A stretch of DNA of 64,000 bases, taken from positions 806,001 to 870,000 of the forward strand of contig NZ_JQMW01000011.1 in the NCBI RefSeq assembly GCF_000744935.1, read 5' to 3'. The position numbers and the translations under genes were made by a program. The stretch comes from Clostridium sp. KNHs214. GTDB taxonomy: Bacteria > Bacillota > Clostridia > Clostridiales > Clostridiaceae. Position 1 is the first letter of the stretch. Every line of letters begins with the position of its first letter. This document shows, piece after piece, positions 20,889-31,837 of this stretch. The notes below the pieces were generated by a model. The model was not told the origin of the DNA. It did no database searches and saw only the letters and a list, made by a program, of their open reading frames with translations.

Positions 20889-22592
20889 CTAGAATTTATT
20901 TTTTAACGTTTCTTTTACTTTGAATAGAACCTCTTCAATTTTTATAACCTCAAGATCATCATTCTTTCTTAACTTAAATTCCACTTGCCCATCTTTTATT
21001 TTCTTTCCCACAGTTATTCTAACTGGAATTCCTATTAAATCTGCATCTTTAAACTTAACTCCAGCTCTTTCTTTTCTATCGTCTAATATAACTTCTATAC
21101 CCTCTGCTTTTATTTTATTATATATGTCCTCTGCAATTCTCATTTGTTCTTCATCTTTGTGAACTGCTGGTATAACAACTACACTATATGGGGCTACACT
21201 CAAAGGCCACATTATACCATTTTCATCATTATTTTGTTCAATTACAGCAGCCATAGTTCTGTTTATTCCTATACCATAGCATCCCATAACCAATGGCTTA
21301 GCTTCTCCATCTTCATCAATAAATGTAGCTCCCATAGATTCTGAATATTTTGTTCCTAATTTAAATATGTGTCCAACCTCTATACCCCTTGCTATAGTAA
21401 GTGATGCCCCGCATCTTGGACATTTATCTCCCTCTATAACATTTCTAAAATCTCCAACTTCTCCTTTGAAGTCCCTACCGTAGTTTACATTCTCATAGTG
21501 ATATCCAGTTTCATTTCCGCCAACTATAAAATTATACATATTCTTAACTTCTTCATCCACTAAAAGCACATCACATTTTAAGTCTATAGGGCCTGCAAAC
21601 CCAACTTCTGCATTTGTAGCCTTTCTTACAATTATCTCACTAGCCATATCAAATTCTACTGCTCCACCTATAGCATTCTTAACCTTAACTTCATTTACTT
21701 CTCTATCCCCTCTTACCATAACTGCCACTACTTTTCCATCAGCTTCATATATTATAGTTTTAGCAAATTTTTTAGAATTAGTTTTAAAGAAGCTAACTAA
21801 ATCATCAATAGTTCTAACATCTGGTGTAGCTATTTTATTTAATTCCTTCATATCCTCTTTCTCACTTATTTCTGGAGTAGAAGGTGCTTTTTCCATATTA
21901 GCTGCATAATCACAGCAAGAGCAAAATACTATTTCATCTTCTCCAAACTCTGACTTAACCATAAATTCTGCTGAACCTGCTCCTCCCATAGCCCCTGAAT
22001 CCGCTTCTACGCAGCTATATTCAAGTCCACATCTTTCAAATATATTTTCATATGCCGTATGCATTTTATTATATGCCACATCTAACTCTTCATAATTTTT
22101 ATCAAAACTATAAGCATCCTTCATCACAAATTCTCTAGAACGCATAACTCCAAATCTTGGTCTTCTTTCATCCCTATATTTAGTTTGAATTTGATAAAGA
22201 TTTAATGGAAGCTGTTTATATGTATTTATTTCATTCCTAGCTATATCTGTAAATACCTCTTCATGAGTAGGTCCTAAACAAAATTCTCTTTCATTTCTAT
22301 CTTTAAGCTTAAACATTTCTGGACCCATAACTTCCCATCTTCCGGATTCCTTCCAAAGTTCTGCTGGAATAATAGCTGATGCTAAAAATTCTTGTGCCCC
22401 TGCATTATCCATTTCTTCTCTAACTATGTTTTCTATTTTCTTTAATACTCTAAGTCCTAATGGCATAAAATTATATATACCTGATGCCATCTTTTTCATC
22501 ATTCCAGCTCTTAGCATTAGTTGATGACTTGGAAGTTCTGCTTCCTTTGGCACTTCTCTTAAAGTATTTATAAGCATATTTGACATTTTCAT
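20889..22592 (-). CDS. proS: Prolyl-tRNA synthetase, bacterial type
   Basis: This class II synthetase charges tRNA-Pro. The 567-aa form includes the INS editing domain between motifs 2 and 3. Motif 2 is visible as [19 protein letters not shown], and motif 3 as [22 protein letters not shown]-type cysteine pair and CPRCGASL lie in the inserted region. The ATG is 9 bases after GGAGG. It is controlled by a T-box leader whose specifier reads a proline codon, and it precedes cysS. Confidence 0.98.
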   Translation of the reverse strand: MKMSNMLINTLREVPKEAELPSHQLMLRAGMMKKMASGIYNFMPLGLRVLKKIENIVREEMDNAGAQEFLASAIIPAELWKESGRWEVMGPEMFKLKDRNEREFCLGPTHEEVFTDIARNEINTYKQLPLNLYQIQTKYRDERRPRFGVMRSREFVMKDAYSFDKNYEELDVAYNKMHTAYENIFERCGLEYSCVEADSGAMGGAGSAEFMVKSEFGEDEIVFCSCCDYAANMEKAPSTPEISEKEDMKELNKIATPDVRTIDDLVSFFKTNSKKFAKTIIYEADGKVVAVMVRGDREVNEVKVKNAIGGAVEFDMASEIIVRKATNAEVGFAGPIDLKCDVLLVDEEVKNMYNFIVGGNETGYHYENVNYGRDFKGEVGDFRNVIEGDKCPRCGASLTIARGIEVGHIFKLGTKYSESMGATFIDEDGEAKPLVMGCYGIGINRTMAAVIEQNNDENGIMWPLSVAPYSVVVIPAVHKDEEQMRIAEDIYNKIKAEGIEVILDDRKERAGVKFKDADLIGIPVRITVGKKIKDGQVEFKLRKNDDLEVIKIEEVLFKVKETLKNKF

Positions 22593-22651
22593 AATTTTTC
22601 CTCCTATTCATCTTGCATATAATGTGTTTGATTTGTAATTTTATATAAAAC

Positions 22652-22836
22652 AAAAACTCCCCCTGCTATTAGGGCGAGTTTTTTCGCGGTACCACCTAAA
22701 TTTGTACTTAATTAAATAACGGCTTACACCGGTAGTTTTTATCTACAGCTCCAAAGTAGGTTCAAAACAATTAAAAATCTTTCAGCCTAGGATTTTCTCT
22801 CTGTATATACGTTTCTACTAGTCTTCATCATAGCTT
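22652..22836 (-). ncRNA. T-box riboswitch of proS (proline specifier CCU)
   Basis: The minus strand carries the T-box core AGGTGGTACCGCG (complement at 22685-22697), a stem I with an AGTAGA-type GA motif, and GAACCTACTTTGGAGC, in which CCU (22758-22760) occupies the specifier position. A terminator hairpin with arms AACTC..CCCT/AGGG..GAGTT at 22655-22680 follows and is capped by a T-run. Uncharged tRNA-Pro would favour the antiterminator and allow proS expression. Confidence 0.93.
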
Positions 22837-22856
22837 AATATTTTATTTTACTTATT

Positions 22857-22885
22857 AATATACTTATAGTTTTAATTTATGTCAA
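22857..22885 (-). promoter_or_regulatory. Promoter for the proS T-box transcript
   Basis: TTGACA, a 17-base spacer and TATATT lie at the end of ispD, just upstream of T-box stem I. Confidence 0.8.
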
Positions 22886-23568
22886 TAGTTATCTAATAAT
22901 CCCCTGCATATTATTAAATCCTCTGGAGTAGTTATCTTTATATTATTATAGTCACCTTCATAAAGATATACTTTATTTCCATACCTCTCTACTACCATAG
23001 TATCATCAGTAACTCTTACATTATCTTTATTTAACTTTCTATGGCAATTTAATATTAGTTTATATTGAAAAGTTTGTGGTGTTTGAACACAAAACAGCTC
23101 ATTTCTTTTTAAAGTCTCCTTAGAAAATCCGTCCTGATACCTTATTTTTATAGTATCTTTGGGTGGAACTCCACAGGCTGCAGCTCCGTATTTTTTAGCA
23201 TATTTTATGCCATCCTCTATAATTCGCTTATTAACAAAAGGTCTTGCACCATCATGTATCAGTACTATATCACATTTTTCTATTTCTTCCAGCCCATTTA
23301 CTACGGAATCTTGCCTTTCCTTGCCACCCTCTACTATTTTAGAAACTTTTTCTATTTTGTATTTTTCAACTACTTCTTTTCTACAATACTCTATTTCATC
23401 CTTAGCTGCAACAATGATTATATCATCAATAATATCACTGTGTTCAAAAGCTTTTAATGTATAATAAATCACTGGTCTATCTCCTAATTCTATATATTGC
23501 TTGTTCACACCAGCCCTCATCCTTACTCCCTTACCTGCAGCTAAAATAATTGCACAGTTCTTGCTCAT
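22882..23568 (-). CDS. ispD: 2-C-methyl-D-erythritol 4-phosphate cytidylyltransferase
   Basis: IspD transfers CMP from CTP to MEP in the non-mevalonate isoprenoid pathway. The 228-aa protein has the nucleotide-binding signature ILAAGKGVRM at residues 8-17 with KQYIEL following, and the HDGARPFV motif near residue 105. The final part carries the TTPEDLIIC segment typical of the family. It lies 28 bases downstream of the PIN/TRAM gene, so the two are probably cotranscribed. The next pathway gene ispF is not adjacent. Confidence 0.95.
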   Translation of the reverse strand: MSKNCAIILAAGKGVRMRAGVNKQYIELGDRPVIYYTLKAFEHSDIIDDIIIVAAKDEIEYCRKEVVEKYKIEKVSKIVEGGKERQDSVVNGLEEIEKCDIVLIHDGARPFVNKRIIEDGIKYAKKYGAAACGVPPKDTIKIRYQDGFSKETLKRNELFCVQTPQTFQYKLILNCHRKLNKDNVRVTDDTMVVERYGNKVYLYEGDYNNIKITTPEDLIICRGLLDNY

Positions 23569-23596
23569 ATCAAATTCCTTTCATTCCCCTAAACCA

Positions 23597-24688
23597 TTAA
23601 TCTTTTGGCTTAGCAAATATCATCCTTCCAGCAGCTGTCTGTAGAACAGATGTAACTGTTACATACTTTGTTTCACCCATGTACTTTCTTCCACCTTCTA
23701 CCACTATCATAGTACCATCATCTAAATATCCAATACCCTGCCCTGACTCTTTTCCATCTTTAACTATTGGTATTAGCATCTCTTCTCCTGGCAATACCAT
23801 AGGTTTAACTGCATTGGCTAGCTCATTTATATTTAATACATCTACTCCTTGAAATTGAGCTACCTTGTTTAAATTATAGTCGTTAGTTATTACCTTTCCA
23901 TCTAATACTTGAGCTAGTTTTAATAATTTACTATCTACCTCTGCTATATCAGGAAAATCTTTTTCGTATATTTGAACCTCAATCTTTAATTCTTTTTGTA
24001 TCTTATTTAGTATATCTAAACCTCTTCTGCCCCTATTTCTTTTTAAAGAGTCAGAAGAATCAGCTATATGCCTTAATTCTTCTAAGACAAAAGTAGGTAT
24101 AACCAATGCCCCCTCTATAAATCCACTTTGACATATATCTAATATACGTCCATCAATAATAACCGATGTATCCAATACCTTTGGAGTAACCTTATGTGTA
24201 TTCTTACTTTTTTTATCCTTTCCTGTATTCATCTTTTTAAAACTAGAGAAAAAATTAGTTATCTCTTCCTTTTTTCTTATAGAAATATTCACTCCCAAAG
24301 CAGCCATTATAACAGCTATAAGTATGCTCAATATAGTACCCAATGCTCCAAAGTTAGAAAAAGTTGAAGTTATAAGTACTGCTATTATAAGTCCAAGAAT
24401 AGCTCCTACAGTTCCAAATAAAATATCATTAGCCGGAACTCTTTGAAAATTGTTTTCAATATAATCCATGATTTTCATAATAGCAGAGTTAATTATAGGA
24501 GAAATTAAAAACATAATGAATCCAAATAATAATACACAGAACACAATAAAAACTATAGATAATACTGGACTAGTTTTAAAATATTCAACTTTACCTATAT
24601 AATCTGTTTTAAGTAGTCCATTACCCAAAATAAATCCCAATACAAGTCCAATGATTGTAAATAAACTTCTTAATATTTTTTTTAACAC
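23597..24688 (-). CDS. yacL: PIN and TRAM domain membrane protein (YacL type)
   Basis: This 363-aa protein has four hydrophobic segments in its first 140 residues. A PIN-like nuclease domain follows, opening with [13 protein letters not shown] at about residue 170 and carrying conserved acidic residues ([21 protein letters not shown]). A TRAM domain with [12 protein letters not shown] ends the protein. The order matches Firmicute YacL, encoded between radA/disA and ispD. The nuclease activity and RNA target are unproven; membrane location is inferred from the hydrophobic segments. Confidence 0.88.
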   Translation of the reverse strand: MLKKILRSLFTIIGLVLGFILGNGLLKTDYIGKVEYFKTSPVLSIVFIVFCVLLFGFIMFLISPIINSAIMKIMDYIENNFQRVPANDILFGTVGAILGLIIAVLITSTFSNFGALGTILSILIAVIMAALGVNISIRKKEEITNFFSSFKKMNTGKDKKSKNTHKVTPKVLDTSVIIDGRILDICQSGFIEGALVIPTFVLEELRHIADSSDSLKRNRGRRGLDILNKIQKELKIEVQIYEKDFPDIAEVDSKLLKLAQVLDGKVITNDYNLNKVAQFQGVDVLNINELANAVKPMVLPGEEMLIPIVKDGKESGQGIGYLDDGTMIVVEGGRKYMGETKYVTVTSVLQTAAGRMIFAKPKD

Positions 24689-24902
24689 TTGTTCACCTCC
24701 TAGAATATAAGTAATTAAACACCTTTTGGTTTTTTTGTCTTTTTATATAACTAATATATATTAATTAACTTTTTATTTCAATGTATGTTTTAATATTTTT
24801 CTTTTACAAATCCCCCTATATTTTATAGCGTTTTTATTTTATCATATAAATATACTAACAATAAAATAATTTTTCAAGATACAAAATCCTCTATTAGTAT
24901 TA

Positions 24903-24932
24903 TTGACAAAATTGTGTGAATAAAACTATAAT
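24903..24932 (+). promoter_or_regulatory. Promoter for the plus-strand small gene
   Basis: TTGACA, an 18-base spacer and a perfect TATAAT occur on the plus strand, 45 bases before the ATG at 24978. The rest of the 24689-24902 gap is AT-rich and should hold the divergent yacL promoter, which I could not pin down. Confidence 0.8.
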
Positions 24933-24977
24933 TACATTAATAATGAATTTTGAATTTTTTGTAAGGAGTTGAGTTTT

Positions 24978-25376
24978 ATGAAAGATGTCATATTTGATGA
25001 TTTCCAGAATTCTGTATCTGAGTCCCTTTTGAGGCATAAAAGTATTTTAGATATAATGACCAAACTTCAAGAGTCGCAGTCTAGAATAAATAGAGCAATT
25101 GCTAAATCTGCCACCAATTGTGGTTGCATAAAAATAAATGTAGAAAAACAAAAAATTCCTGACTCTTATGAAAACATTAATGATTTCCAATCCCTTTTAC
25201 AAACACACTTAAAAGGTAAAATGTGCGAAAACTGCAGAGATGTGCTGGAAAAAGAAATCGGAAATAACTTGTTTTACATTGCCTCACTTTGTGATGTACT
25301 TGATTTAAACCTCTATGATGTATTATTAAAAGAATATAATCGAATAAATACTCTCGGTAAATATTCCCTCAAATAA
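24978..25376 (+). CDS. Conserved clostridial protein of unknown function
   Basis: This 132-aa soluble protein is the only plus-strand gene in the left half of the window. I chose the ATG at 24978, 9 bases after AAGGAG. It is mostly helical, with four cysteines in two pairs (C48 and C50 in NCGC; C83 and C86 in CENC) that could bind a metal. The last 35 residues (NLFYIASLCDVLDLNLYDVL) resemble the closing helices of MazG-like nucleotide pyrophosphohydrolases, but the acidic motif of that family is not clear. It has its own promoter and a shared convergent terminator with disA. I do not assign a function. Confidence 0.85.
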   Translation: MKDVIFDDFQNSVSESLLRHKSILDIMTKLQESQSRINRAIAKSATNCGCIKINVEKQKIPDSYENINDFQSLLQTHLKGKMCENCRDVLEKEIGNNLFYIASLCDVLDLNLYDVLLKEYNRINTLGKYSLK

Positions 25377-25382
25377 TGCTAT

Positions 25383-25414
25383 GTTATAGCACAAATTTAA
25401 TTTTGTGCTATAAC
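25383..25414. terminator. Bidirectional terminator between the convergent genes
   Basis: Perfect arms GTTATAGCACAAA/TTTGTGCTATAAC flank a short AT loop. The disA stop codon lies inside the right arm, so the structure overlaps coding sequence on that side. Confidence 0.75.
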
Positions 25415-26481
25415 TGTTTATCAAGCATAAACTGTTCTCTCAATCTTCTAAGTCCATTTTTTATAGCTTTAGCCCTTGCTTCACCTATACCCTCTACATT
25501 ATCTAATTGTTCATAGCTTGCCTCTATAACAGATTTTAACTCTTTAAAATTACTAACCAAATTTTCTATTACATTAACCGGAAGTCTAGGAATCTTATTT
25601 AACATCCTATATCCCCTAGGTGATATTAATGTATCTACTAGTGGTACCCCAGTATATCCTAGCAATTTTGAGATACCATCTAAGTCTATTAGTTCTTCAG
25701 ATGACATATTTTGAATTTGCTTATATATTTCATTGTAGTCCATGTCACTTTCACAGTAATCTCTTATAAGAAGTATTCCATCTTCTTCTATATTCTTTAT
25801 AAGTTCACTAAGTTGCATAGATATAAGTCTTCCTTCATTTCCTAGTTCACATATATACATCTCTATTTCACTAACAATTCTCATTACCATTTCAGTTCTT
25901 TGAATAGCAGTTATAACATCAAACAAAGTAGCCAAATCCTGAAATTCCAATAAATTCAAGTTGCTTACTACTCTCTCTAATACAGACACATATTTCTCCA
26001 AAGTCTGAAGTGCTTGATTAGCTCTAGCAAGTATAGCACTACTGTCCCTAAGTACATACTTTATAGCATCCTTATATATAGTTATTACGTTTCTTCTTTG
26101 AGAAATAGCCACTACTATAGAACCAGTTTGCCTTGCTATTCTATGTGCTGTTCTATGCCTAGTTCCTGTTTCAAAAGTAGGTGTAGAAGATTCCGGTATA
26201 AGCTGTGCATTAGCTACTAATATTCTCTTAAGATCACTGCTTACTATTATTGCCCCATCCATTTTAGCTAATTCATATATGTATGAAGGACTATATTCTG
26301 AATTTATATTAAATCCTCCATCTACCAATTTTAATACTTCTTCTTTGTCACTTAATACTACAAGTCCTCCAGTTTTAGCTCTTAATATGTTTTCTAAGCC
26401 TTCTCTAAGCTGCGTTCCTGGGGCCATTATTTTTAAAATCTCCATTAGTTCCTTATCTTTTTTAAGTCTCACTTTACTCAC
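25408..26481 (-). CDS. disA: Diadenylate cyclase and DNA integrity scanning protein DisA
   Basis: DisA makes cyclic di-AMP and scans DNA for branched structures, delaying sporulation when DNA is damaged. The 357-aa protein has the DAC catalytic motifs DGA at residues 75-77 and GTRHR at 106-110. A helical linker and C-terminal helix-hairpin-helix DNA-binding region ([21 protein letters not shown]) follow. It lies 6 bases downstream of radA, so the two are one unit. Its own product could also affect osmolyte and cell wall control elsewhere in the genome. Confidence 0.98.
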   Translation of the reverse strand: MSKVRLKKDKELMEILKIMAPGTQLREGLENILRAKTGGLVVLSDKEEVLKLVDGGFNINSEYSPSYIYELAKMDGAIIVSSDLKRILVANAQLIPESSTPTFETGTRHRTAHRIARQTGSIVVAISQRRNVITIYKDAIKYVLRDSSAILARANQALQTLEKYVSVLERVVSNLNLLEFQDLATLFDVITAIQRTEMVMRIVSEIEMYICELGNEGRLISMQLSELIKNIEEDGILLIRDYCESDMDYNEIYKQIQNMSSEELIDLDGISKLLGYTGVPLVDTLISPRGYRMLNKIPRLPVNVIENLVSNFKELKSVIEASYEQLDNVEGIGEARAKAIKNGLRRLREQFMLDKQL

Positions 26482-26487
26482 CCTTAT

Positions 26488-27846
26488 CTAAAAAACTTTA
26501 GTTATAGCTTCTTTTAGAGAAGATACTCCTATTATATTTATTTCCTCATTTCTTATCTTTTCCAAATTTCTGTAAGGTATAACAATATTCTTAAATCCCA
26601 TCTTGCTTCCTTCATTTACAAGTTTCTCACAATGAGAAATTGGTCTAACCTCTGAGGTAAGTCCTACTTCTCCCACAACTATCATTCTATCTAACTTAAA
26701 AGGTCTTCCTGTAGCGCTTGACACCAAAGCTAGAGCTAAACCTAAATCACCAAAGGTTCCATCTATATTTAGACCTCCAACTACATTAATGTATACATCA
26801 TATTTATAAAAAGGTATTCTAAGCTTTTTTTCTAACACTGCAAGAATTAAGCTTAATCTAGAATTTTCAATTCCTACAGCTGTTCTTCTCGGCATAGGAG
26901 CCTTAGTTTCACTCACAAGTGCTTGAATTTCTACTAAAAGCGGCCTAGTACCCTCCATTATCCCTATAACTGCTGAACCTTCTTGATTGAAATTTGTTTC
27001 CTCAAGAAATACTTCGGATGGATTATATATTTCCTTTAGGCCTACATCTCTCATTTCAAAAACTCCTATTTCACTAGTGGTTCCAAAACGATTTTTCATA
27101 GTACGTAGTATTCTAAATTCTTGAGTTCTTTCTCCTTCAAAATACAAAACCGTATCTACCATATGTTCTAATACCCTAGGGCCTGCTAATTCTCCCTGTT
27201 TGGTTACATGAGCTACTATAAAAAAGGGTATATTTTTACCTTTAGCAGTTCTCATAAGTTCATTAGAACATGCTCTTACTTGTGAAACGCTGCCTGGAGC
27301 AGAACTAATTTCAGTATTATAAAGAGTTTGAATGGAATCTATTATAACAAAGGAAGGGTCTATATTTTCTATATGACTCTTAATTGATTCTATATCCGTT
27401 TCTGATACCACATATAAATTTGGAGAAGTAGTTTTCAGTCTATCACCCCTCATCTTTATTTGCTCTTCAGATTCCTCTCCAGATACATACAGAACCTTCC
27501 CATACTTTTCTCCAATATTGCTGGCTGTTTGAAGTAAAAGTGTTGATTTACCTATACCTGGATCCCCTGAAATAAGTACTAAAGATCCTTTAACTAATCC
27601 TCCTCCTAATACTCTATTAAGCTCTCTTATGCCTGTATCATATCTTGCATATTCGCTAGATTTTATACTAATTATGCTTTTAGGTGTACTTGAATTAGCT
27701 TTAGTAGCTAAATTAGCAGTTCTGGAGGTGTCTTTTACTTCCTCTACAAAACTGTTCCATGCTCCACAATCAGGACATCTGCCTAACCACTTTGCACTTT
27801 CATATCCACATTTTTCACATTGGAAATAGTTTTTTAATTTTGCCAA
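26488..27846 (-). CDS. radA: DNA repair protein RadA/Sms
   Basis: RadA is a RecA-like, DnaB-related motor that promotes branch migration during recombination. I place the start at the TTG at 27844-27846, giving 452 aa with MAKLKNYFQCEKCGY; AGGTGG is 8 bases upstream, while the longer frame begins inside that site. The zinc finger cysteines are C10, C13, C24 and C27. The Walker A motif GDPGIGKST, the KNRFG motif and a C-terminal Lon-like domain are present. It is cotranscribed with disA. Confidence 0.97.
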   Translation of the reverse strand: MAKLKNYFQCEKCGYESAKWLGRCPDCGAWNSFVEEVKDTSRTANLATKANSSTPKSIISIKSSEYARYDTGIRELNRVLGGGLVKGSLVLISGDPGIGKSTLLLQTASNIGEKYGKVLYVSGEESEEQIKMRGDRLKTTSPNLYVVSETDIESIKSHIENIDPSFVIIDSIQTLYNTEISSAPGSVSQVRACSNELMRTAKGKNIPFFIVAHVTKQGELAGPRVLEHMVDTVLYFEGERTQEFRILRTMKNRFGTTSEIGVFEMRDVGLKEIYNPSEVFLEETNFNQEGSAVIGIMEGTRPLLVEIQALVSETKAPMPRRTAVGIENSRLSLILAVLEKKLRIPFYKYDVYINVVGGLNIDGTFGDLGLALALVSSATGRPFKLDRMIVVGEVGLTSEVRPISHCEKLVNEGSKMGFKNIVIPYRNLEKIRNEEINIIGVSSLKEAITKVF

Positions 27847-27858
27847 TTTATACACCAC

Positions 27859-28321
27859 CTAGCTTTAAGGATACTATTTTGTTAAAAAACTTTATCGTTT
27901 TCTTATAATAAAAAAACCACATTTAATAACGTGGCTGCATAACTACCTAAATATATATTATATACCTAATGCTTTACAATTTCTACAATTTTATTATTAA
28001 TTTAATATAAACTATATCCATTATTATTTACATGTTTTTAACATATTAAACATAGTTTTTTATATTATTTCCACGTTTTATTATAAACTAAGCTTTTATT
28101 TTTTTGTTTTATAGTCATCTACACAATTGATGCACATTATAGCAATGTAAAATACAATAGTAACTACAACTGGAACATACTAATTTCTAAGTTTCATTTA
28201 CAATAAAACTGCACCTGAAACTAAAAATTTTGCTTATAGCTTATTATTAATAATATCATTAATTCTATTAATAATATATAAATTTCTTTATTAATTCATC
28301 ATTAATTCACAAAACTTTCAT
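27859..28321. other. AT-rich gap between clpC and radA
   Basis: I see no coding frame with a ribosome site. A short CCAC/GTGG hairpin with a T-run on the minus strand (27909-27934) lies upstream of radA and might be a weak attenuator. The remainder is AT-rich with scattered TTAATAATAT repeats. The radA promoter should be here but is not distinct. Confidence 0.6.
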
Positions 28322-28353
28322 AAAAAAGGATTGGCATTAGCCAACCCTTTTTA
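28322..28353 (-). terminator. Intrinsic terminator after clpC
   Basis: The hairpin has arms AAAAAGG.TTGGC/GCCAA.CCTTTTT directly after the clpC stop, followed by T residues on the minus strand. It ends the ctsR-mcsA-mcsB-clpC operon. Confidence 0.85.
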
Positions 28354-28358
28354 GTATT

Positions 28359-30791
28359 TTATTTTTTCATAAATACTAGTTCACCATGATTTTCAGTAAC
28401 ATTTACACTATCACCTTTTAAAATATTTCCTTTCAACATTTCTTCTGATAACTTATCCTCTACTACTTTAGTTATTTCCCTTCTTAAAGGTCTTGCTCCA
28501 TAAGTAGAATCAAACCCTTTTTTAGCAAGTATATTTTCAGCATTTTCATCAAAGTATATCTTTATATTTTGCTCACTAAGTCTTTTAGAAACTTCATTAA
28601 GCATTAACCCAACTATTTTCCTTAAATGTATTTGCTCAAGCTGATGGAATACAATTATGTCGTCTATTCTATTCAAAAATTCCGGCCTAAAAGTTCTTTT
28701 TAATTCCTGCATAATGTTTTCTTTCATATTTTCGTACTCTGTTTCTCTTTCATCTTCTATCACACTAAATCCCAAAGACTTCTGTTTTTTAATAGTAGAT
28801 GCTCCTGCATTTGATGTCATTATAATTATAGTATTTCTAAAGTCCACAGTTTTTCCTTTACCATCTGTAAGCCTGCCATCCTCTAGTATCTGAAGCATTA
28901 TATTAAATACATCAGGATGTGCTTTCTCTATTTCATCAAATAACACCACTGAATATGGATGTCTTCTAACCTTATCTGTTAATTGCCCTCCCTCTTCATA
29001 ACCTACATATCCTGGAGGAGATCCTATAAGTCTAGACACTGCATGCTTTTCCATGTACTCAGACATATCTATCCTTATAATATTTTTTTCATCTCCAAAC
29101 ATAGCCTCTGCCAATGCCTTAGATAATTCTGTTTTTCCCACTCCTGTAGGGCCTAAGAATATAAAGGAGCCTATTGGCCTTTTTGGATCTTTAAGTCCAA
29201 CCCTTGCTCTTCTTACGGCTCTGGCTACGGACCTTACTGCTTCCTCCTGTCCAATAACTCTTTTATGAAGTATATTCTCCAATTTAAGTAGCCTATCCGA
29301 TTCTGTTTCCGTAAGTTTTTCCACTGGCACATTAGTCCACTTAGCCACCACTGCAGCAATTTGTTTTGAAGAAACTATTCCTTCGCCAACCTCACTTTTA
29401 GTTTTCCAGTTTCTTTTTAGATTTTCTAATTCATCTCTTAAATTTTTTTCTTCATCTCTTAAACTTGCCGCTTTTTCAAAATTTTGAACATTTATAGCAT
29501 CTGATTTTTCTTTACATATTTTTTCAAGCTTTTCTTCCATGGTTTTTAAATCTGGCGGTGCAGTTAAATTTTGTATTCTAACCTTTGCTCCTGCTTCGTC
29601 AATTAAATCTATAGCTTTATCTGGCAAATATCTATCTGTAATGTACCTATCCGATAATTTTACCGCCGATTCTATGGCATCATCTGTTATTTTTACTCTA
29701 TGATGTGCCTCATATTTATCTCTTAATCCTCTTAATATAAGTATAGTTTCCTCTTTAGTAGGTTCTCCTACCATTACTGGTTGAAATCTTCTTTCAAGAG
29801 CTGCATCTTTTTCTATATGCTTTCTATACTCATCTATGGTTGTAGCGCCTATACACTGAATTTCACCTCTTGCTAGGGCTGGTTTTAATATATTAGATGC
29901 ATCTATGGCCCCTTCTGCTCCTCCTGCACCTATTATAGTATGAATCTCATCTATAAATAATATAACATTCTTTGAATTTCTTATCTCAATCATTACATTT
30001 TTTAATCTTTCCTCAAATTCACCTCTATACTTAGAGCCCGCTATGAGGGATGATAAATCTAAAGTAACTACTCTTTTATCTTTTAAAATTTCAGGCATAT
30101 TCCCCTGAACAATTCTTTGTGCTAAACCTTCCGCTATAGCCGTCTTACCAACTCCAGGATCTCCAATTAAACAAGGATTATTCTTAGTTCTTCTGCATAG
30201 AATTTCTAGAACTCTTTCCGTTTCCTTATCTCTTCCTATTACTGGATCTAGTTCGCCCTCTCTTGCCATATTAGTTAAATCTCTTCCATATTGATCCAAA
30301 GTAGGGGTGCTTTGTCCTACGTTTTGAGATGTGGTACTATTTGGAGATACCTGTTCGCCAGATAATTTTTGTACTATTTCATTTATAAGTTTATTAAAAT
30401 CCACATTTAAATTTACAAGGATGGTAAAGGCTACGCCTTCCCCTTCTTTTATTAATGCAATGAGCATATGTTCTGGGCTTATATAATTATGACTTAAATT
30501 TCTAGCTTCCATTAAACTTATTTCTAAAAGCCTCTTTGTTCTTGGAGTTAATGGAATTTCATTTTGAACAAAATCCATATCTCCCTGTCCTTCATATCTA
30601 TTAACCAATGTCCTGACATTTTCCACTGTAACCCCTTGATCATTAAGGCACTTTCTAGCAACACCTTCTTCTCTTAATATACCCAAAAGTATGTGTTCTG
30701 TCCCCACATATCCATGTCTAAAATTTTTCGCCTCTTCTTGTGCATACATAAAAACTCTTTGGGAACGTTCTGAAAACCTACCAAACATCAT
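28359..30791 (-). CDS. clpC: ATP-dependent Clp protease ATPase subunit ClpC
   Basis: ClpC is a AAA+ unfoldase that feeds ClpP and degrades arginine-phosphorylated and adaptor-delivered proteins. The 810-aa protein has two N-terminal Clp repeats (residues 1-145). AAA1 has Walker [10 protein letters not shown], a UVR/coiled middle region (about 415-475) follows, and AAA2 has [10 protein letters not shown] start at the ATG at 30789-30791, 8 bases after AAGGAG. It is the last gene of the ctsR operon, 18 bases after mcsB, and stress control through the CtsR operator is expected. Confidence 0.98.
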   Translation of the reverse strand: MMFGRFSERSQRVFMYAQEEAKNFRHGYVGTEHILLGILREEGVARKCLNDQGVTVENVRTLVNRYEGQGDMDFVQNEIPLTPRTKRLLEISLMEARNLSHNYISPEHMLIALIKEGEGVAFTILVNLNVDFNKLINEIVQKLSGEQVSPNSTTSQNVGQSTPTLDQYGRDLTNMAREGELDPVIGRDKETERVLEILCRRTKNNPCLIGDPGVGKTAIAEGLAQRIVQGNMPEILKDKRVVTLDLSSLIAGSKYRGEFEERLKNVMIEIRNSKNVILFIDEIHTIIGAGGAEGAIDASNILKPALARGEIQCIGATTIDEYRKHIEKDAALERRFQPVMVGEPTKEETILILRGLRDKYEAHHRVKITDDAIESAVKLSDRYITDRYLPDKAIDLIDEAGAKVRIQNLTAPPDLKTMEEKLEKICKEKSDAINVQNFEKAASLRDEEKNLRDELENLKRNWKTKSEVGEGIVSSKQIAAVVAKWTNVPVEKLTETESDRLLKLENILHKRVIGQEEAVRSVARAVRRARVGLKDPKRPIGSFIFLGPTGVGKTELSKALAEAMFGDEKNIIRIDMSEYMEKHAVSRLIGSPPGYVGYEEGGQLTDKVRRHPYSVVLFDEIEKAHPDVFNIMLQILEDGRLTDGKGKTVDFRNTIIIMTSNAGASTIKKQKSLGFSVIEDERETEYENMKENIMQELKRTFRPEFLNRIDDIIVFHQLEQIHLRKIVGLMLNEVSKRLSEQNIKIYFDENAENILAKKGFDSTYGARPLRREITKVVEDKLSEEMLKGNILKGDSVNVTENHGELVFMKK

Positions 30792-30809
30792 ATTAATCAC
30801 TCCTTGACA

Positions 30810-31826
30810 CTATAACTTAGATTTTACCAAAATGGCCCTCTGTATATCCCTCTCTTTTTTAGACAAAACCACTTGGGAATTTTTCTGCAAACTAGCTGGC
30901 TGTAAGGATATTAATAAATCATTAAGAGTATTTTTTTCTATATCCTTTATTATTCCTGTTTCTACTCCCATTCTTACATATGATAAAAGTTTTAAACATT
31001 CGCTATTTTCTAGAATTACTGCAGAACGTAATATTCCTAGAGCTCTATATATTTTATCCTGAATTTCATAATTATATTTTTTAAATAACTTTTCTCTAGC
31101 TAAATTTTCTTGGTTTACTATTTGCTTCACTACTGCAATTAAATTGGTTATTATTTCTTGTTCACTTGCTCCTAATGTTATCTGATTAGACACTTGAAAT
31201 AAATTTCCCTCTGATCTAGATCCTTCTCCATACAATCCTCTTATAGTCATCCCTAAATGGGAAATAGCTGCAAACACCTGTTCAATTTCATTTTTCATAA
31301 CCAATGCAGGTAAATGTATCATGACAGAAGCTCTTAAACCAGTTCCTAGATTTGTAGGACATGCTGTTAAATATCCCAATTTTTCATCAAAAGCAAATTC
31401 CATATTTTCCTCTAATTTATTATCTAATATATTAGCTGTTTCATAAGCTTCTTTAAGGTTCAATCCTCCAGTTATACATTGTATCCTTAAATGATCCTCT
31501 TCGTTTACCATAATGCTTACTGTTTCATCATTAGATACTATAAAGGCTCCCTTATGCTCATTATTTAAAAGTTTGGGGCTTATTAAATGTTTTTCTAAGT
31601 ATACACTGTTGGTTACTCTGTCACCATTCCATAGATATATAGTTTTATATTCTTTCTCTCCATATATGCTATAAAAATTCTCTTCTATTTTGTTTACCAC
31701 ATCTTTTGCATTAGATGTTTCTAACTTATCCGGAAATGGAATTCCTTCTAAATTTCTAGCTAGTCTTATTCTGCTACTTAAAACAATATCATCTGTTTTA
31801 TTGTTAGCTTTAATCCAGTTTTCCAT
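30810..31826 (-). CDS. mcsB: Protein-arginine kinase McsB
   Basis: McsB phosphorylates arginines on damaged proteins and on CtsR, marking them for ClpC-ClpP. The 338-aa protein belongs to the phosphagen kinase fold: VLSSRIRLARNLEGIPFP at residues 15-32, CPTNLGTGLRASVMIHLPAL in the centre, and the nucleotide-binding arginines conserved. The start is ATG. It lies between mcsA and clpC with short gaps, the standard operon arrangement. McsA, encoded just upstream, is its activator. Confidence 0.97.
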   Translation of the reverse strand: MENWIKANNKTDDIVLSSRIRLARNLEGIPFPDKLETSNAKDVVNKIEENFYSIYGEKEYKTIYLWNGDRVTNSVYLEKHLISPKLLNNEHKGAFIVSNDETVSIMVNEEDHLRIQCITGGLNLKEAYETANILDNKLEENMEFAFDEKLGYLTACPTNLGTGLRASVMIHLPALVMKNEIEQVFAAISHLGMTIRGLYGEGSRSEGNLFQVSNQITLGASEQEIITNLIAVVKQIVNQENLAREKLFKKYNYEIQDKIYRALGILRSAVILENSECLKLLSYVRMGVETGIIKDIEKNTLNDLLISLQPASLQKNSQVVLSKKERDIQRAILVKSKL

Positions 31827-31837
31827 ATAACCACTCC

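Noticed and set aside
22471-22653. 60-codon frame around the proS start
   Set aside because: It lies across the proS ribosome site and T-box terminator and is out of frame with proS.
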